Positions 1 through 8,348 of a stretch of 22,500 bases of DNA are shown here, piece after piece. The translations under genes were made by a program, and so were the position numbers. Below the pieces are notes generated by a model. The model was not told the DNA's origin and ran no database searches. It saw only the letters and a list, made by a program, of their open reading frames with translations. Each line of letters begins with the position of its first letter. Position 1 is the stretch's first letter. Source of the stretch: Prorocentrum cordatum (taxonomy: Eukaryota; Sar; Dinophyceae; Prorocentrales; Prorocentraceae); the NCBI GenBank assembly GCA_963575745.1, contig CAUYUJ010014590.1, positions 80,001 to 102,500 of the forward strand, written 5' to 3'.

Positions 1-1
1 G

Positions 2-1018
2 CCTGGCTCCTTGGATTCATGTTGGGCGGAAGCAGCGCTCAACCGAACCTCCCTGAACGTGCCCGTGCTGGCATTCGTGCACGGTCACCGCCACTGGATC
101 GTCATGCCGGCGAGCGCGAGAATGCGAGGCTTTGCAGTGTCGCGGTCGGCTCAAGATCTCGAGCCGCTGGGCACGGCCCAGTACTACGACGTGAAGCCCA
201 TCTGGGCGAAGAGCAAGGCGCGGCAAGGCTTCCTGCGGCAGCTTGCCGTGCTCGGGATGAACCCGGCGGCGGCGCCAGCAATCGCCGAGATGCAGGCACA
301 GTGGGTGGAACTGAAGGCCACGGTTGGCGGCGACGTGGACTTTCTATCTCGGGAGGGCTCCGACGAGCGCCCTTTCATCGACTATTCGCTGCTGTTTGAG
401 ATCTACGCGCCCGGCCGGAGGGTCGACGTGCGCGGCGCACACTGCCTGGAGGCGCGGTCGTGCTTCGAGGAAGACCCGACGGGCTGCCGTGTACTCTGCG
501 TGTCGATCATCGACTTTTTCACCAGGTTTTCTGTGTATCGACATTTGGAGAGCCTGTGGAAGAAGTTCAAGTTCCACGACTACGGTCAGAAGGTGAAAGA
601 CCTGCTCGGGTGCCCGCTTCGTCAGAGGCCTCTTTCGCCGCGCTGGCACGCTGGTGCTCGCGCCGTCCTCAGGGTCAATGGCACGGAGCATTTTCCGCCC
701 CTCCCTTTTTCTAGGGCCGTCGAAGTCGAAATCCACCTCCAATACAAGGAGAAAGAGAGCTACCTTGACGAGGCGTGCGAGCCCTACCTTGACATGGTGT
801 GCGAGGATGTTGTTTCGGAGATCAACTGGACGACGGATGTTGAGCAGGTTGAAGACGAGTGTAAGGGGCCGTACAGCCGCTCGATCAGCTGCAAACAAGC
901 CCAGTGTGTATTCCTGACCGAGTCGCGCTACTTGGACCAGTGTGGCTCTTGGATGCAGCAGAGTTGTCACAAGAAGCTCTTGGTTGTGGCGGTCTTGGAG
1001 AATGTTTTTGGCGTTTAG
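2..1018 (+). CDS. Phosphatidylinositol-phosphate kinase (PIPK) C-terminal catalytic part, 5' partial
   Basis: PIPKs phosphorylate phosphoinositides, usually making PI(4,5)P2 at membranes. The frame is open through the left edge, so the N-terminal lobe lies outside the window; I start at base 2 rather than at an internal TTG (11) or out-of-frame ATG (19). Counting from the TTG at 11, a HWIVMP stretch (residues 28-33) fits the strand before the catalytic loop. YYDVKP (58-63) sits where PIPKs have YDLKGS. FLSR..FIDYSLLFEI (111-131, bases ~341-403) matches the metal-binding DYSLL motif. SIIDFFTRFSVYRHLESLWKK (165-185) matches the family's IID helix and the following E..WK. The match fades after about residue 195 (base ~595), where AG|GTGAAA resembles a splice donor, and codon use becomes less GC-rich after ~720. 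The stretch to the TAG at 1016 may therefore be intron or a diverged tail. The GS of DLKGS is absent. Family call fairly firm, exon limits not. Confidence 0.72.
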   Translation, partial: PGSLDSCWAEAALNRTSLNVPVLAFVHGHRHWIVMPASARMRGFAVSRSAQDLEPLGTAQYYDVKPIWAKSKARQGFLRQLAVLGMNPAAAPAIAEMQAQWVELKATVGGDVDFLSREGSDERPFIDYSLLFEIYAPGRRVDVRGAHCLEARSCFEEDPTGCRVLCVSIIDFFTRFSVYRHLESLWKKFKFHDYGQKVKDLLGCPLRQRPLSPRWHAGARAVLRVNGTEHFPPLPFSRAVEVEIHLQYKEKESYLDEACEPYLDMVCEDVVSEINWTTDVEQVEDECKGPYSRSISCKQAQCVFLTESRYLDQCGSWMQQSCHKKLLVVAVLENVFGV

Positions 1019-1261
1019 GCAGTTGCGTGGGCAGTTTTTGTGTAGCAGGCAGACGCCGGCACAGGAACGTGTCCGAACGTTCTGCTGAAATGAGCAGGGG
1101 TGTCGTGGTACTGTTTCGTGGAACGGACTCGCTACAGAGATGGCACAAATGCCAAGAACACGATCAGTAGTGTTCTTCTGCTCCTCCTCGATCTCGGGGC
1201 CCCGGGATCGCAAGTTGGGGCCAGGGCGTCAGTCATTGCTCTGCTGCTTATATTATGCACC

Positions 1262-1545
1262 TTATCCTAGCTCCTCTTCCCTTTACTCTCTCTCCTGTGT
1301 CTCCTGCCTCTCTTCTGTCGTCTCCTCCTCCTCCTGCTCCTCCTCCCTCCCCCCCCTCCCCTCACTCCCTCCCCTCCCTCCTCCTCCACCTTTCTCCGCC
1401 TTCCTCCTCCTCCGCCTTCCTCCTCCTCCGCCTCTTCCCTCCTCTCTCCTCAATCTGCTGTCCTCCCTCTCCCCTCCTCCTCCTCCTCCTCCTCCTCCTC
1501 CTCCTCGTCCTCTTCCTCCTCCTTCTCCTCCTCCTACAGCGCTCC
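1262..1545. repeat. Polypyrimidine (CTC/TCC-rich) tract
   Basis: Nearly every base is C or T on the + strand for about 280 bases, with blocks of CCT/CTC triplets (best at ~1481-1506). The complementary strand is GA-rich. Long open frames rich in S/P/L (+) or G/R/E (-) here come from the triplet periodicity, not from selection. Such mirror-like purine/pyrimidine runs can form triplex DNA; that is known of the sequence class and not shown here. Confidence 0.9.
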
Positions 1546-1630
1546 TTGCTTCGCTGAATCGCCCTTGTTCTCTGTTATTCGAGGAAGGCGCATCGCCTGT
1601 CGCGACGTTCATCGACGACGACGAGCTTTT

Positions 1631-1665
1631 CTCCTCCTCCTCCTCCTCCTCCTCCTCCTCCTCTT
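1631..1665. repeat. (TCC)n microsatellite
   Basis: About eleven perfect tandem TCC triplets, separated from the upstream polypyrimidine tract by about 80 bases of mixed sequence. Confidence 0.92.
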
Positions 1666-1689
1666 CACTCTCTTCTCCATTCCGTCTGG

Positions 1690-2325
1690 AACTCTAGAAC
1701 CCCCCCCCACCCATCGGATCTCCTAGGACCCCACGACCCTCTCTCCCGTCCCCTCCCCCCAGGCCCCAAACCCTCCTTCCCCCCCTGTCATCGTCCCATT
1801 CACCGCGCGGGGATTGGGGTGCGGAGAATTGATGCTCCCTCTGCCGGATCCTCTTCTTCGATCTGCCCCAATGGCTCCTCGATCCTTCTCCTCCGGCGTG
1901 GGGCGGTGCGGAGGGGGGAGAGGCGTGGAGAAGCCACGGGGGATGGATCTCCAGGTTCGGTGCGCTCCGGTGTGCCGGAGTGTGAGGCAGAGCGGGTCAG
2001 CCACCCCGGTTCTCCGAAGTCGCGTTTTTTCCACACCATGAGTCGGAGCCCCCGGAAGATCAGAGCAGGGCGTGGCCGGGCTCATTCCCGCCTCCCGCTT
2101 GTGCGCCAGGCTCCAACCAAATGGCACATCTCCATTGTTGTCCTGGATCAGTTCTTGCCTAGTGTATTCTTTGTTCAGGATCTTCTGGGCACAGGAGTCA
2201 CCCCAGGTCGTCAGTCACAGGATTTGCCCAGAACGCGCGCAGAGGACGCCAAACAAGGCCCAACCTGGACCGGGCCCATCCTGGACCAATCGGTTGCCCA
2301 AGTTTGGTCGACCTTTTCCGTGGAG
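1690..2325. other. No recognised feature
   Basis: C-rich to about 1800, then mixed GC-rich sequence. An open frame runs from 1819 into the repeats beyond 2480, but nothing in it resembles a known family and its far end is pure repeat. I see no RNA gene or convincing exon. Confidence 0.5.
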
Positions 2326-2485
2326 TTAGTTTTTGTTTCGAAACCGCCTACGGCGAGTCCCAGCCGCCCCCCTGCCTTTTTGACACGCCCATGTGGCCGA
2401 GCATTGTTGCAAGAGGTCAGCCAAGCTATCGGACAATGGGTTCCCCCAACTATTGTGGAAACCCTTCGGGGGAGACTTGGGGGAG
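2325..2485. repeat. Leader segment of composite repeat, copy 1
   Basis: Two sub-blocks recur in the same order at 3755-3910. The first is GCCTACGGCGAGTC followed by a CCGCCC..CTGCNTTTTT block. The second is GCCAAGCTATCGG, a short variable stretch, TTCCCC, then CCTTCGGGGGAGA. Each leader is followed by a GGCCGTCTTGG-type array, so leader plus array look like one repeating composite. Confidence 0.75.
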
Positions 2486-2489
2486 GATG

Positions 2490-3655
2490 GCGGGGAAGAT
2501 CAGGAGGAGGAGGAGGAGGAGGAAACCGAGGAGGAGGGGACATCTTGGGAGCCTCTGGTGCCTCCTGAGAGCTTCCTGGGAGCCTCTTGGAGGCATCTTG
2601 GGAGCCTCCTTGGGCCTCTTGGGGGCCTTTTGGGCCTCCTCGAGGGCCTCTTTGGCCGTCTGAGAGCATTCCTAGCCCGTGTGACGCCGTCAGAAGCCGT
2701 CTTGGGGGCTTCTCTGGGCCGATTTGGTGCCCTCTTGGGGTGCTCTAGAGCCGTCTTGGAGGCCATCTGGGGCGTCTTGGCGGCCTCTGAGGCCGTCTTG
2801 GGACGCTCTTGGGGCCGTCTTGGGGGTCTCTTGGGCCGTTCGGGGGCCATCCTGGAGGCCTCTTGGGCGATCTTGGGGCGATCTTTGGGGGCCGCTTGGG
2901 CCGCCCCGGGCCGTCGGAAGGCCCACAATAAGCAACTGCCAAAGTCCTCGAAATACAGAAGGAACATCAATGATTGTGGCCTCTTCGGGCCTTCCTGGAT
3001 GTCCTCTTGGAGGCCTCTGGTGCCTGCCGTCTTGGAGACCTGTTCGGGGCCTCTTGGGCTCTTGGGCTCTTGGGTCATCTTGGAGCCATTTGAGGCCGTC
3101 TTGGTGGGCTCCTGGCCCGTGTGGCGCCGTCGAGGGCCGTCTTGGGGGCCTCTCTGGCCGATTTGGTGCCCTCTTGTGGTGCTCTAGAGCCGTCTTGGAG
3201 GCCATCTGGGGCGTCTTGGCGGCCTCTGAGGCCGTCTTGGGACACTCTTGGGGCCGTCTTGGGGGTCTCTTGGGCCGTTCGGGGGCCATCCTGGAGGCCT
3301 CTTGGGCGATCTTGGGGCGATCTTTGGGGGCCGCTTGGGCCGCCCCGAGCCGTCGGGAGGCCGAAAATGAGCAAATCCCCAAATCCTTCAACAACCTGAG
3401 GCAAGTCAATGATTTTGTCTCTTCGGACCGTCTTGGAGGCCTCTTGGGCCGTCTTGGAATGCCTTGTGGGGACTTCTTGGGCCGTCTGCCGTCATCTTGA
3501 GGCCGTCTTGGGCCGTCTTGGAGCCTTCTTGAGCGAAGTTGGAGGCATGTTGGACTCTCTTGGGCCGTCTTCGAAGCCATCTTGGACCATCTTGGGCGAA
3601 TTTGGAGGCCATCTTGGCCGTCTTGGAGGCCGTCTTGTGCCATCTTGGAGTCATT
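2490..3655. repeat. Degenerate GGCCGTCTTGGAGGCC array, block 1
   Basis: Short units built on GGCCGTCTTGG, GGCCTCTTGG and GGCCATCTTGG follow one another for over 1.1 kb. They begin beside a GGA microsatellite (2500-2538). The array produces long open frames on both strands (LLGRLG-like on +, RPPRRPQD-like on -). These are repeat translations with no recognisable fold, and I do not call them genes. A higher-order period of about 440 bp is laid over the short unit. Confidence 0.9.
2679..3361. repeat. Pair of ~243-bp near-identical higher-order copies
   Basis: Bases 2679-2922 and 3119-3361 align almost base for base at an offset of 439-440, sharing GTGTGRCGCCGTC at the start, a central TGCTCTAGAGCCGTCTTGG and GGGCCGCCCCG near the end. 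Each is followed by a non-array spacer containing AAGTC/AAATCC and ATCAATGATT. Diverged copies of that spacer occur again at ~4256-4330 and ~4671-4745. The high identity of this pair points to recent unequal exchange or gene conversion. Confidence 0.88.
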
Positions 3656-3714
3656 TGGACAGGGAAAACGGGTGCAACCATTTCTTTTGGGTGGCCCGCG
3701 GGACGGGCCGACGC

Positions 3715-3910
3715 CCCAGGGGAGAGTTCTTTAGCAATTTCTGTGGCAAACCAACAGAGGGCGGCGGATCGAAGACGCCTACGGCAAATCACCGCCGCCC
3801 CTGCTTTTTTTGTAAGCGCCTGCTTGACCGAAAGTTGGGTTTGAGTTTGGCCAAGCTATCGGGCCACGCGTTCCCCGAGTGGGTTTCGAACGCCTTCGGG
3901 GGACACGGAG
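3715..3910. repeat. Leader segment of composite repeat, copy 2
   Basis: Repeats the two sub-blocks of the segment at 2325-2485: CGCCTACGGCAAATC then CCGCCCCTGCTTTTTT, and GCCAAGCTATCGGGCC then CGCCTTCGGGGGA. The sequence between the blocks has diverged. It separates the first GGCCGTCTTGG array from the second. Confidence 0.75.
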
Positions 3911-3939
3911 TCGGGCGAGCTATCGGACAAGGTGGTTTC

Positions 3940-4990
3940 CGAGCTTTCGGGCCTCCTGGAACACGTCTTGGAAGGGTCTTGGACTGTCTTGGAGGTCTCT
4001 GGCTGGCATTTTGAGCAGTCTAAGGCAATCTTCAGGCCATCTGGGGCCGTCTTGGGTGCATCTTGGGGCCATGTTCGCCGCCGTGGAGACCTTCTTGGCC
4101 GTCTTGGAGGCATCTTGGGGGCCATCTTGGGCCGTCTTGGCGTCTTGTTGGGGCCCTCTTGGGGGCATCCTGGGCTGTCACGGGGCCATCTTGGAGGCCT
4201 CTTGGGTGCTCTTGCGAGGATGTTGGAGGTCTCTCGGGCCGTCTTGGGCCGTCGGAGAGCTGAACAGACGAAGATGCCCACATCCTTCAGACACCATGGG
4301 AACATCAAGGATTTGGGCCCTGTCGGGCCTTCCTGGGGGACTTCTTGGAGAGCTCTTGGGCCGTCTTGGAGAACTCTTGCGGGCCTATAGGGCCGTCTTA
4401 GGCCGTCTTGAGGCAATCTTGGGCCGTTTTGGGTGTTTTTTCGGGCCATTTTACCCGTCTTGGCTGCCATATTGGGCGTCTTGGAGGCATCTTGGAGACC
4501 ATCTTGGCCGTCTTGGAGGCCATCTTGGGCGTCTTGCTTCTTGGGCCGTATTGGAGCCTCCTTGGGGCCGCTTTGGGGGCTTCTCGGCCTGTCATGGGGC
4601 CATCTTGGAGGCCTCTTGGGCGCTCTTGGGTCGATGTTGCGGGCCGCTTGGGCCGTCTTGGGCCGTCGGAGCTGAACAGGAGCAAACGCCAGCATCCTTC
4701 AAACACGTAAGGAACATCAATCAGTTTAACCATGTCGGGCCTTCCTGGAGAACGTCTTGGAGGGCTCTTGGGGGCAGTTGTGGAGGCCTCTTGCTGGCCT
4801 TTTGGGCAGTCGTAGGCCATCTTTAGGCCATCTTGTGCCGTCTTGGGTGCATCTTTGAGTCATCTTGGCCGTCTTGGAGGCATTCTTGGCCGTCTTGGAG
4901 GCATCTTGGAGGTCTTCTTGGCAGTCTTGGCGGCCATCTGGGGCTTCTTGGGGGCCTCTTGGGCAGTCTTGGGGCCTTCTTGAGGCAGTC
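3940..4990. repeat. Degenerate GGCCGTCTTGGAGGCC array, block 2
   Basis: Same short-unit family and orientation as 2490-3655. It contains two spacer copies (~4256-4330 and ~4671-4745) with GAACAGNNGNAAANGCC, CATCCTTCANACAC and GGAACATCAA followed by GTCGGGCCTTCCTGG. The spacer-to-spacer distance is about 415 bp. Open frames on both strands are repeat translations. Confidence 0.88.
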
Positions 4991-5000
4991 TTGACCCAAT

Positions 5001-5418
5001 TTGGCACACACCTCACATGCTTCGTGGCCCGATAGGGAGCTCCACCGAAACCTCCAGTGCCACCGCCCACATGCGTCCCCCACACCCATTTCGGCACACC
5101 CCTCACACGTTTCGTGGCCCCATAGAGAGCTCCACCGAAGGTCCCAGTGCTACCGCCCGCATGCGCCCCCCCCACCCAGTACAGCGGTTCGGGGCCCCAT
5201 AGGGAGTTCCACCGAAGGTTCCAGGTCTACCGCCCGCATGCGCCCCCCCCACCCAGTACAGCGTTTTGTGGCCCCACACGGAGCTCCACCGAAGCCCCCA
5301 GTGGGACCGCCCGCGTGCGCCCCCCCCACCCAGTACAGCGTTTCGTGACCCAATACGGAGCTCCACTGACGGCCCCAGTGCTACAGCCCGCATGCGTCCC
5401 CCCCCACCCAGTCCACCC
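5001..5418. repeat. 77/90-bp tandem repeat family G, locus 1
   Basis: Five units, each with TTCGTGGCCCNATAGGGAGC, TCCACCGAAG, CCCAGTGCTACCGCCC and GCATGCGYCCCCC. The anchor GAGYTCC lies at 5037, 5127, 5204, 5281 and 5358, giving spacings of 90, 77, 77 and 77. The 90-bp spacing carries a CATTTCGGCACACCCCTCACA tail (a few bases variable); the 77-bp units instead end in CACCCAGTACAGCG. The same family recurs at 14684-15095. Confidence 0.92.
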
Positions 5419-5430
5419 ATTTATCGGGAA

Positions 5431-5490
5431 AACCAGAATCACCAGAATAACCAGAATCATCAGATTCTGGTTGTTCTGGTTTTTCTGGTT
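5431..5490. repeat. 28-bp-arm inverted repeat (hairpin) of ACCAGAA units
   Basis: Left arm 5431-5458 and right arm 5463-5490 are reverse complements at 25 of 28 positions, with a 4-base loop (ATCA). Each arm is three ACCAGAA-type units. The last bases of the right arm (5484-5491, TCTGGTTC) also pair perfectly with GAACCAGA at 5501-5508, so two mutually exclusive hairpins are possible. Confidence 0.9.
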
Positions 5491-5528
5491 CAGCCGCGCA
5501 GAACCAGACAAAACAGAACACCACACTA

Positions 5529-5582
5529 TGGTTAGTCTGTTTTTGTTTTATGTTTTTTTCTTTTTTCTTTTGTTTTTCATTA
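5529..5582. repeat. T-rich tract
   Basis: About 50 bases of mostly T runs beside the hairpin, strongly AT-rich against GC-rich surroundings. Read from the other strand it is an A-rich tail. It could be the relic of a retroposed minus-strand transcript, but no coding sequence or target duplication was found to support that. Confidence 0.6.
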
Positions 5583-5648
5583 CATCCCGATAACCTTTTA
5601 GAACGTAAGAAGCAGATACTCGTCGTATAGGAGTTCGTGTGCATCAAA

Positions 5649-5679
5649 CACACACATATATATATATGTATATGTGTGG
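5649..5679. repeat. (CA)/(TA)n microsatellite, near-palindromic
   Basis: CACACACA followed by an alternating TA run and ending in GTATATGTGTG. The whole stretch is nearly its own reverse complement. Confidence 0.85.
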
Positions 5680-5815
5680 TGTAAGGTATGGTGTGCGATC
5701 GGTGTGGTGCAAGCTATGTGGTGCAAACTGTGGGGTGCAATCTATGGGGTGCGAGCTACGTGGCGCAGTCTATGTGGTACATTCAACCTGGTGCAGTCGA
5801 TGTGGTGCATTCGTT
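5674..5815. repeat. 14-bp minisatellite, unit GTGGTGCAAGCTAT
   Basis: About ten units. The central five are exactly 14 bases each and the outer ones vary as 16+12 pairs that keep the 28-base sum. Substitutions fall mostly at the AAGCTA positions. An open frame here gives a cysteine/valine-rich repeat only because three units make 42 bases. Confidence 0.88.
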
Positions 5816-6682
5816 CCGCGGTGTGAGCGCAACAAACCTTGCGACCATAATGCGGCGGCGGCGACGTGCGGCGACGGGCGGCTACTTGCTGGCTGGGCCG
5901 ACGCACTGCGACGGACGGTACATGCTGGCCGTGGCGACGCACCACATCCAGTTCTTTTTGAAACCAAGTGAGGCAATTCGTATGTGCAAGCATTGCTTGG
6001 CGCGTGGATTATCGGCGGGTTCCGCACCCTCAAAGAGGCGGTGCGCTCCGTCGCCAGCTCCTGGTGTATAGTGGTCGTAGTGAAAAGTAGACACACCACG
6101 AAAGGGGAAGGATGTGGCGCGAGAGGGAGGTGGATCAGGACGGAAGAACGGAGGCGAGGGACTTCGAGCGGAGGAAGGGAAAGGGTAGCGCATGTGGAGG
6201 ACGAGCATGTTGCGGAGACAGACGAGGATGACGAGCATGACATCATGTGTGCAGCACCGGGCCAGTGTTGAATCGGATCGTTTCCGTGGCATCAGGTGAA
6301 CGCGTTCCCGGCTGGCTCGACCATCGTGAAACTCAACAAGAGCGAGGCTTTGGTGATTTCGCTCCCTTCTGGAAGCCGTGTAACCTCTGCGTCCTCTTCC
6401 TCCTCCAGGAAAAGGACGAGGGCGACATGGATGGAAACGGTGGAGAAGGAGCATGAGGAGAAACAAGGAGCGGCGAGTGTGCGGATGTGTGTTTCAGGGG
6501 TGCTTGCCGTGCTACTAATTAGGTCTGGGGGATTTCGCGGGGTCCTCGGTTTCGTCCTTCCTCCCGCCCCCCTTTTTTCCCCCATCGGTTCCCTCTGGCC
6601 TTTTCTTACCAAAGCTTGGAGGGGAATATTGCTGTTGTCACGTGGGCACCCCAGGAGGCGTTAAAAGGCAAGCTAACAAAAC
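5816..6682. other. No recognised gene; possible small intron
   Basis: Unique-looking sequence with open frames on both strands that match nothing I know. One stretch looks spliceosomal: CATCAG|GTGAAC near 6293 resembles a donor, and TCCTCTTCCTCCTCCAG ending at ~6409 resembles a polypyrimidine tract plus acceptor. The flanking + frames are rich in charged residues. Without transcript evidence this stays a suggestion. Confidence 0.2.
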
Positions 6683-7119
6683 ATGAGAAAAACACAATCC
6701 TCGGGTCTTCTTCCCTGCCTCCAGGGGCTTAGACCCGCGAACGCCCCTGCCGCCTCGGGCTTCCGCGGGGCCATTTCAGCCGGGCAATTCGGAAGCCCGA
6801 GTCACGCGAAGAAGCGCGTGCACGTAGACACCTGGTGCTCGCTGCTGGGCAGCGCCTCCTCCGTTCCGGCGGTCGTTTGCTGGGTGGGGCGCGGGCTGGC
6901 GTCGCCGGGCCTGTTGGCCGAGGCACCGCGATCGCCGCGTGCCGGGAGGGCCCCGGGGGCGTCGGACGGAGCTGCTCGGCGCGGCCGCCTGGGCCGCTCA
7001 GCCTGGGCGCCCCGCCGCGTTCCACAGAGGCGAAGCGCGTGTTGCGGCAGGCGCGGTGCGCAACTCCTCGGGCCGGCCGGGGAGGGGCATCGAAACCCGC
7101 CGCTGGCTTCGGAGGACCG

Positions 7120-7411
7120 CCTTGAGCTTCCCGAAGAGCGGGGCACGACACGACACGCTCGAGCGCAACGCCCTCGTGGTCGCCGTCCTTTGGTGGATGT
7201 GGGCCCACTCGAACGTCGGAGCGAGGCTCATCCGCGCGATACTCGTTTGTGTATTGCAGCCGCCTGTGCGGGCAGAGAGACTTCCCATTCGCTTCAATAT
7301 TTTCTCACGCGCTTGAACGCGCTCCTGCTTGCCTCTCCCGGCCGCGCTTTCTGGGTCTCTGTCAGGTCGGGGCTCAATCCGGCAGACGACCCGAGCGCGC
7401 GGCGGCCGCGA
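7120..7411 (+). pseudogene. Retroelement RNase H domain, frameshifted
   Basis: RNase H degrades the RNA strand during reverse transcription. A segment in one frame (about 7147-7236) reads HDTLERNALVVAVLWW and then HSNVGARLIR, fitting the HINxLEL-ALxxALRW strand/helix of retroelement RNase H. The frame then changes just before GAT at 7238. Downstream the aspartate region DTRLCIAAACAGR is followed by LQYFLTRLNALLLAS and, near the end, VRSGLNPADDPSARR, which is the NPADxPSR signature closing many such RNase H domains. The frame change means it cannot make a single protein. An alternative would be chance similarity, but four motifs in correct order and spacing make that unlikely. Confidence 0.6.
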
Positions 7412-7479
7412 TAGTGCTCGTGGACGGGGCGAGGCAGCAGAGAAGGAGAGATCGCGAGAAAGTCGGGGCCCTGAGATCG

Positions 7480-8205
7480 CGGCAACTGCAGCCGCAGGCT
7501 GTCGCGCGGTATCTTGATGCTACGAATACATTTTTTGTCAAAATGGCCACGGCAGCTCGGCGAGCCCGTGCAGGCCTCCGCCCCAGCGGCCGATGAAACC
7601 CTCGTGGGATGCCTTTCAGACTGCTGGGCTGCTGCAGAGCCTGAGGCCTATGTGGGAGACCGGCTGCGAGTTCTGTGGCATTCCTTTCCGGGCTTGCGCA
7701 ACGGCTTCAACGGCGCGTGGTTTTGGCACTCGGTCGGGGCCAGGCCCCCGTTGCCTGAGCAGGCCTCGGACGTGCCCGATCCGAGGGAGACGCGGCGATG
7801 GCGACAGTCGTGCTGGCATGTTTCAACGCCCTTCTTTGCCAAGCTGAGGCGGTCCTGACAGCGGGGCAATGCGCGCTTGACCTCGGACGGGGCGTCGTGC
7901 ACCTCGACCCCTCGACTCCGCAACGGGGCATGTCGTCATCGGCGAGCTCGAGGCGGTCGCGCTGCCTGCGCGGCTCTTGCAGGGGCGCCCCGCTTGCACC
8001 CAGCTTTTCCCCCGCGGCGCAGCGGCTTCCGCCGTGCCTTCAGGGTATTGGCCACCTCGGTCGGCGCCGACCCTGATGGGCGTGAACCCTGCAGCCTGCG
8101 CGGGGTCGGCGCCGCTCGTAGTTTCAAGGTCCCCGGTGGTCTCCGACGAGGCCCGTGGCGACGTCGTCAGGGCATCGCCTGCTGCGCGCCTCCTGGATGA
8201 AGTGC
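7480..8205 (+). pseudogene. Tyrosine recombinase (YR), multiply frameshifted
   Basis: Tyrosine recombinases insert DIRS-type circles without target duplication. Pieces in order: QLQPQAVARYLDATNTFF (about 7489-7542) fits the N-terminal SAM-like helix. DETLVGCLSDCWAAAEPEAY and following residues (from ~7593) fit the second helix bundle. VVLACFNALLCQAEAVL then CALDLGRGVVHL (about 7804-7902) fits the start of the catalytic domain, where families have FHALLRTGE; the catalytic Arg position here is Cys. FRRAFRVLATSVGADPDG then SLRGVGAARSFKV (about 8036-8145) fits the helix plus the SLRRGGAT box, also degraded. The nucleophilic tyrosine segment (ARIY-type) is not intact. Successive pieces lie in frames 1, 2, 1 and 2, with a short frame-0 piece before the last. 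Clearly dead if the homology is right. Confidence 0.58.
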
Positions 8206-8348
8206 GCGCGGGGGATGAGGGGGCGAGCATGGGTCCCTCATTTTCGTGCACGGGTGCGACGACGCCCCCTGCCCTCGAGCCCGTCGCAGTTCTTGGGCCA
8301 CCGGCCCCGCCCCGCAGCAAGGGGCGCACTGGGTATATTTCTCGCTCG

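Larger units (their letters stand above)
7100..8210 (+). mobile_element. Decayed DIRS-like retroelement (RNase H then tyrosine recombinase)
   Basis: Protein remnants appear in the order RNase H, recombinase N-terminal domain, recombinase catalytic domain, all on the + strand but spread over three frames. RNase H followed by a tyrosine recombinase in place of a DDE integrase is the arrangement of DIRS-type retroelements. A reverse transcriptase should lie just upstream (6683-7100); that stretch is open and GC-rich but I could not recognise RT motifs. No split or inverted terminal repeats were found. The assignment rests on family-level motif recognition, not on a search. Confidence 0.55.

Noticed and set aside
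344-1213. 289-residue minus-strand open frame opposite the kinase
   Set aside because: It lies antisense to recognisable PIPK motifs, so it is a shadow of the GC3-rich + frame, extended by chance.
2500-4826. Long open frames of 150-320 residues on both strands (LLGRLG-like and RPPRRPQD-like)
   Set aside because: They are translations of the short GGCCGTCTTGG repeat in every register and both strands; no start context, domain or selection signal separates them.
5001-5418. Regular repeats considered as a CRISPR array
   Set aside because: Units are continuous 77/90-bp tandem copies with no unique spacers between short identical repeats, and the genome appears eukaryotic.
6294-6409. Small intron with flanking exons as a confident call
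   Set aside because: Donor- and acceptor-like words exist, but the flanking frames match no protein and such words are frequent by chance.
7532-7552. Minus-strand match to the dinoflagellate spliced leader (16 of 21 positions as recalled)
   Set aside because: It sits inside the plus-strand recombinase relic, lacks the conserved 3' part of the leader, and no minus-strand gene follows. Probably coincidence.
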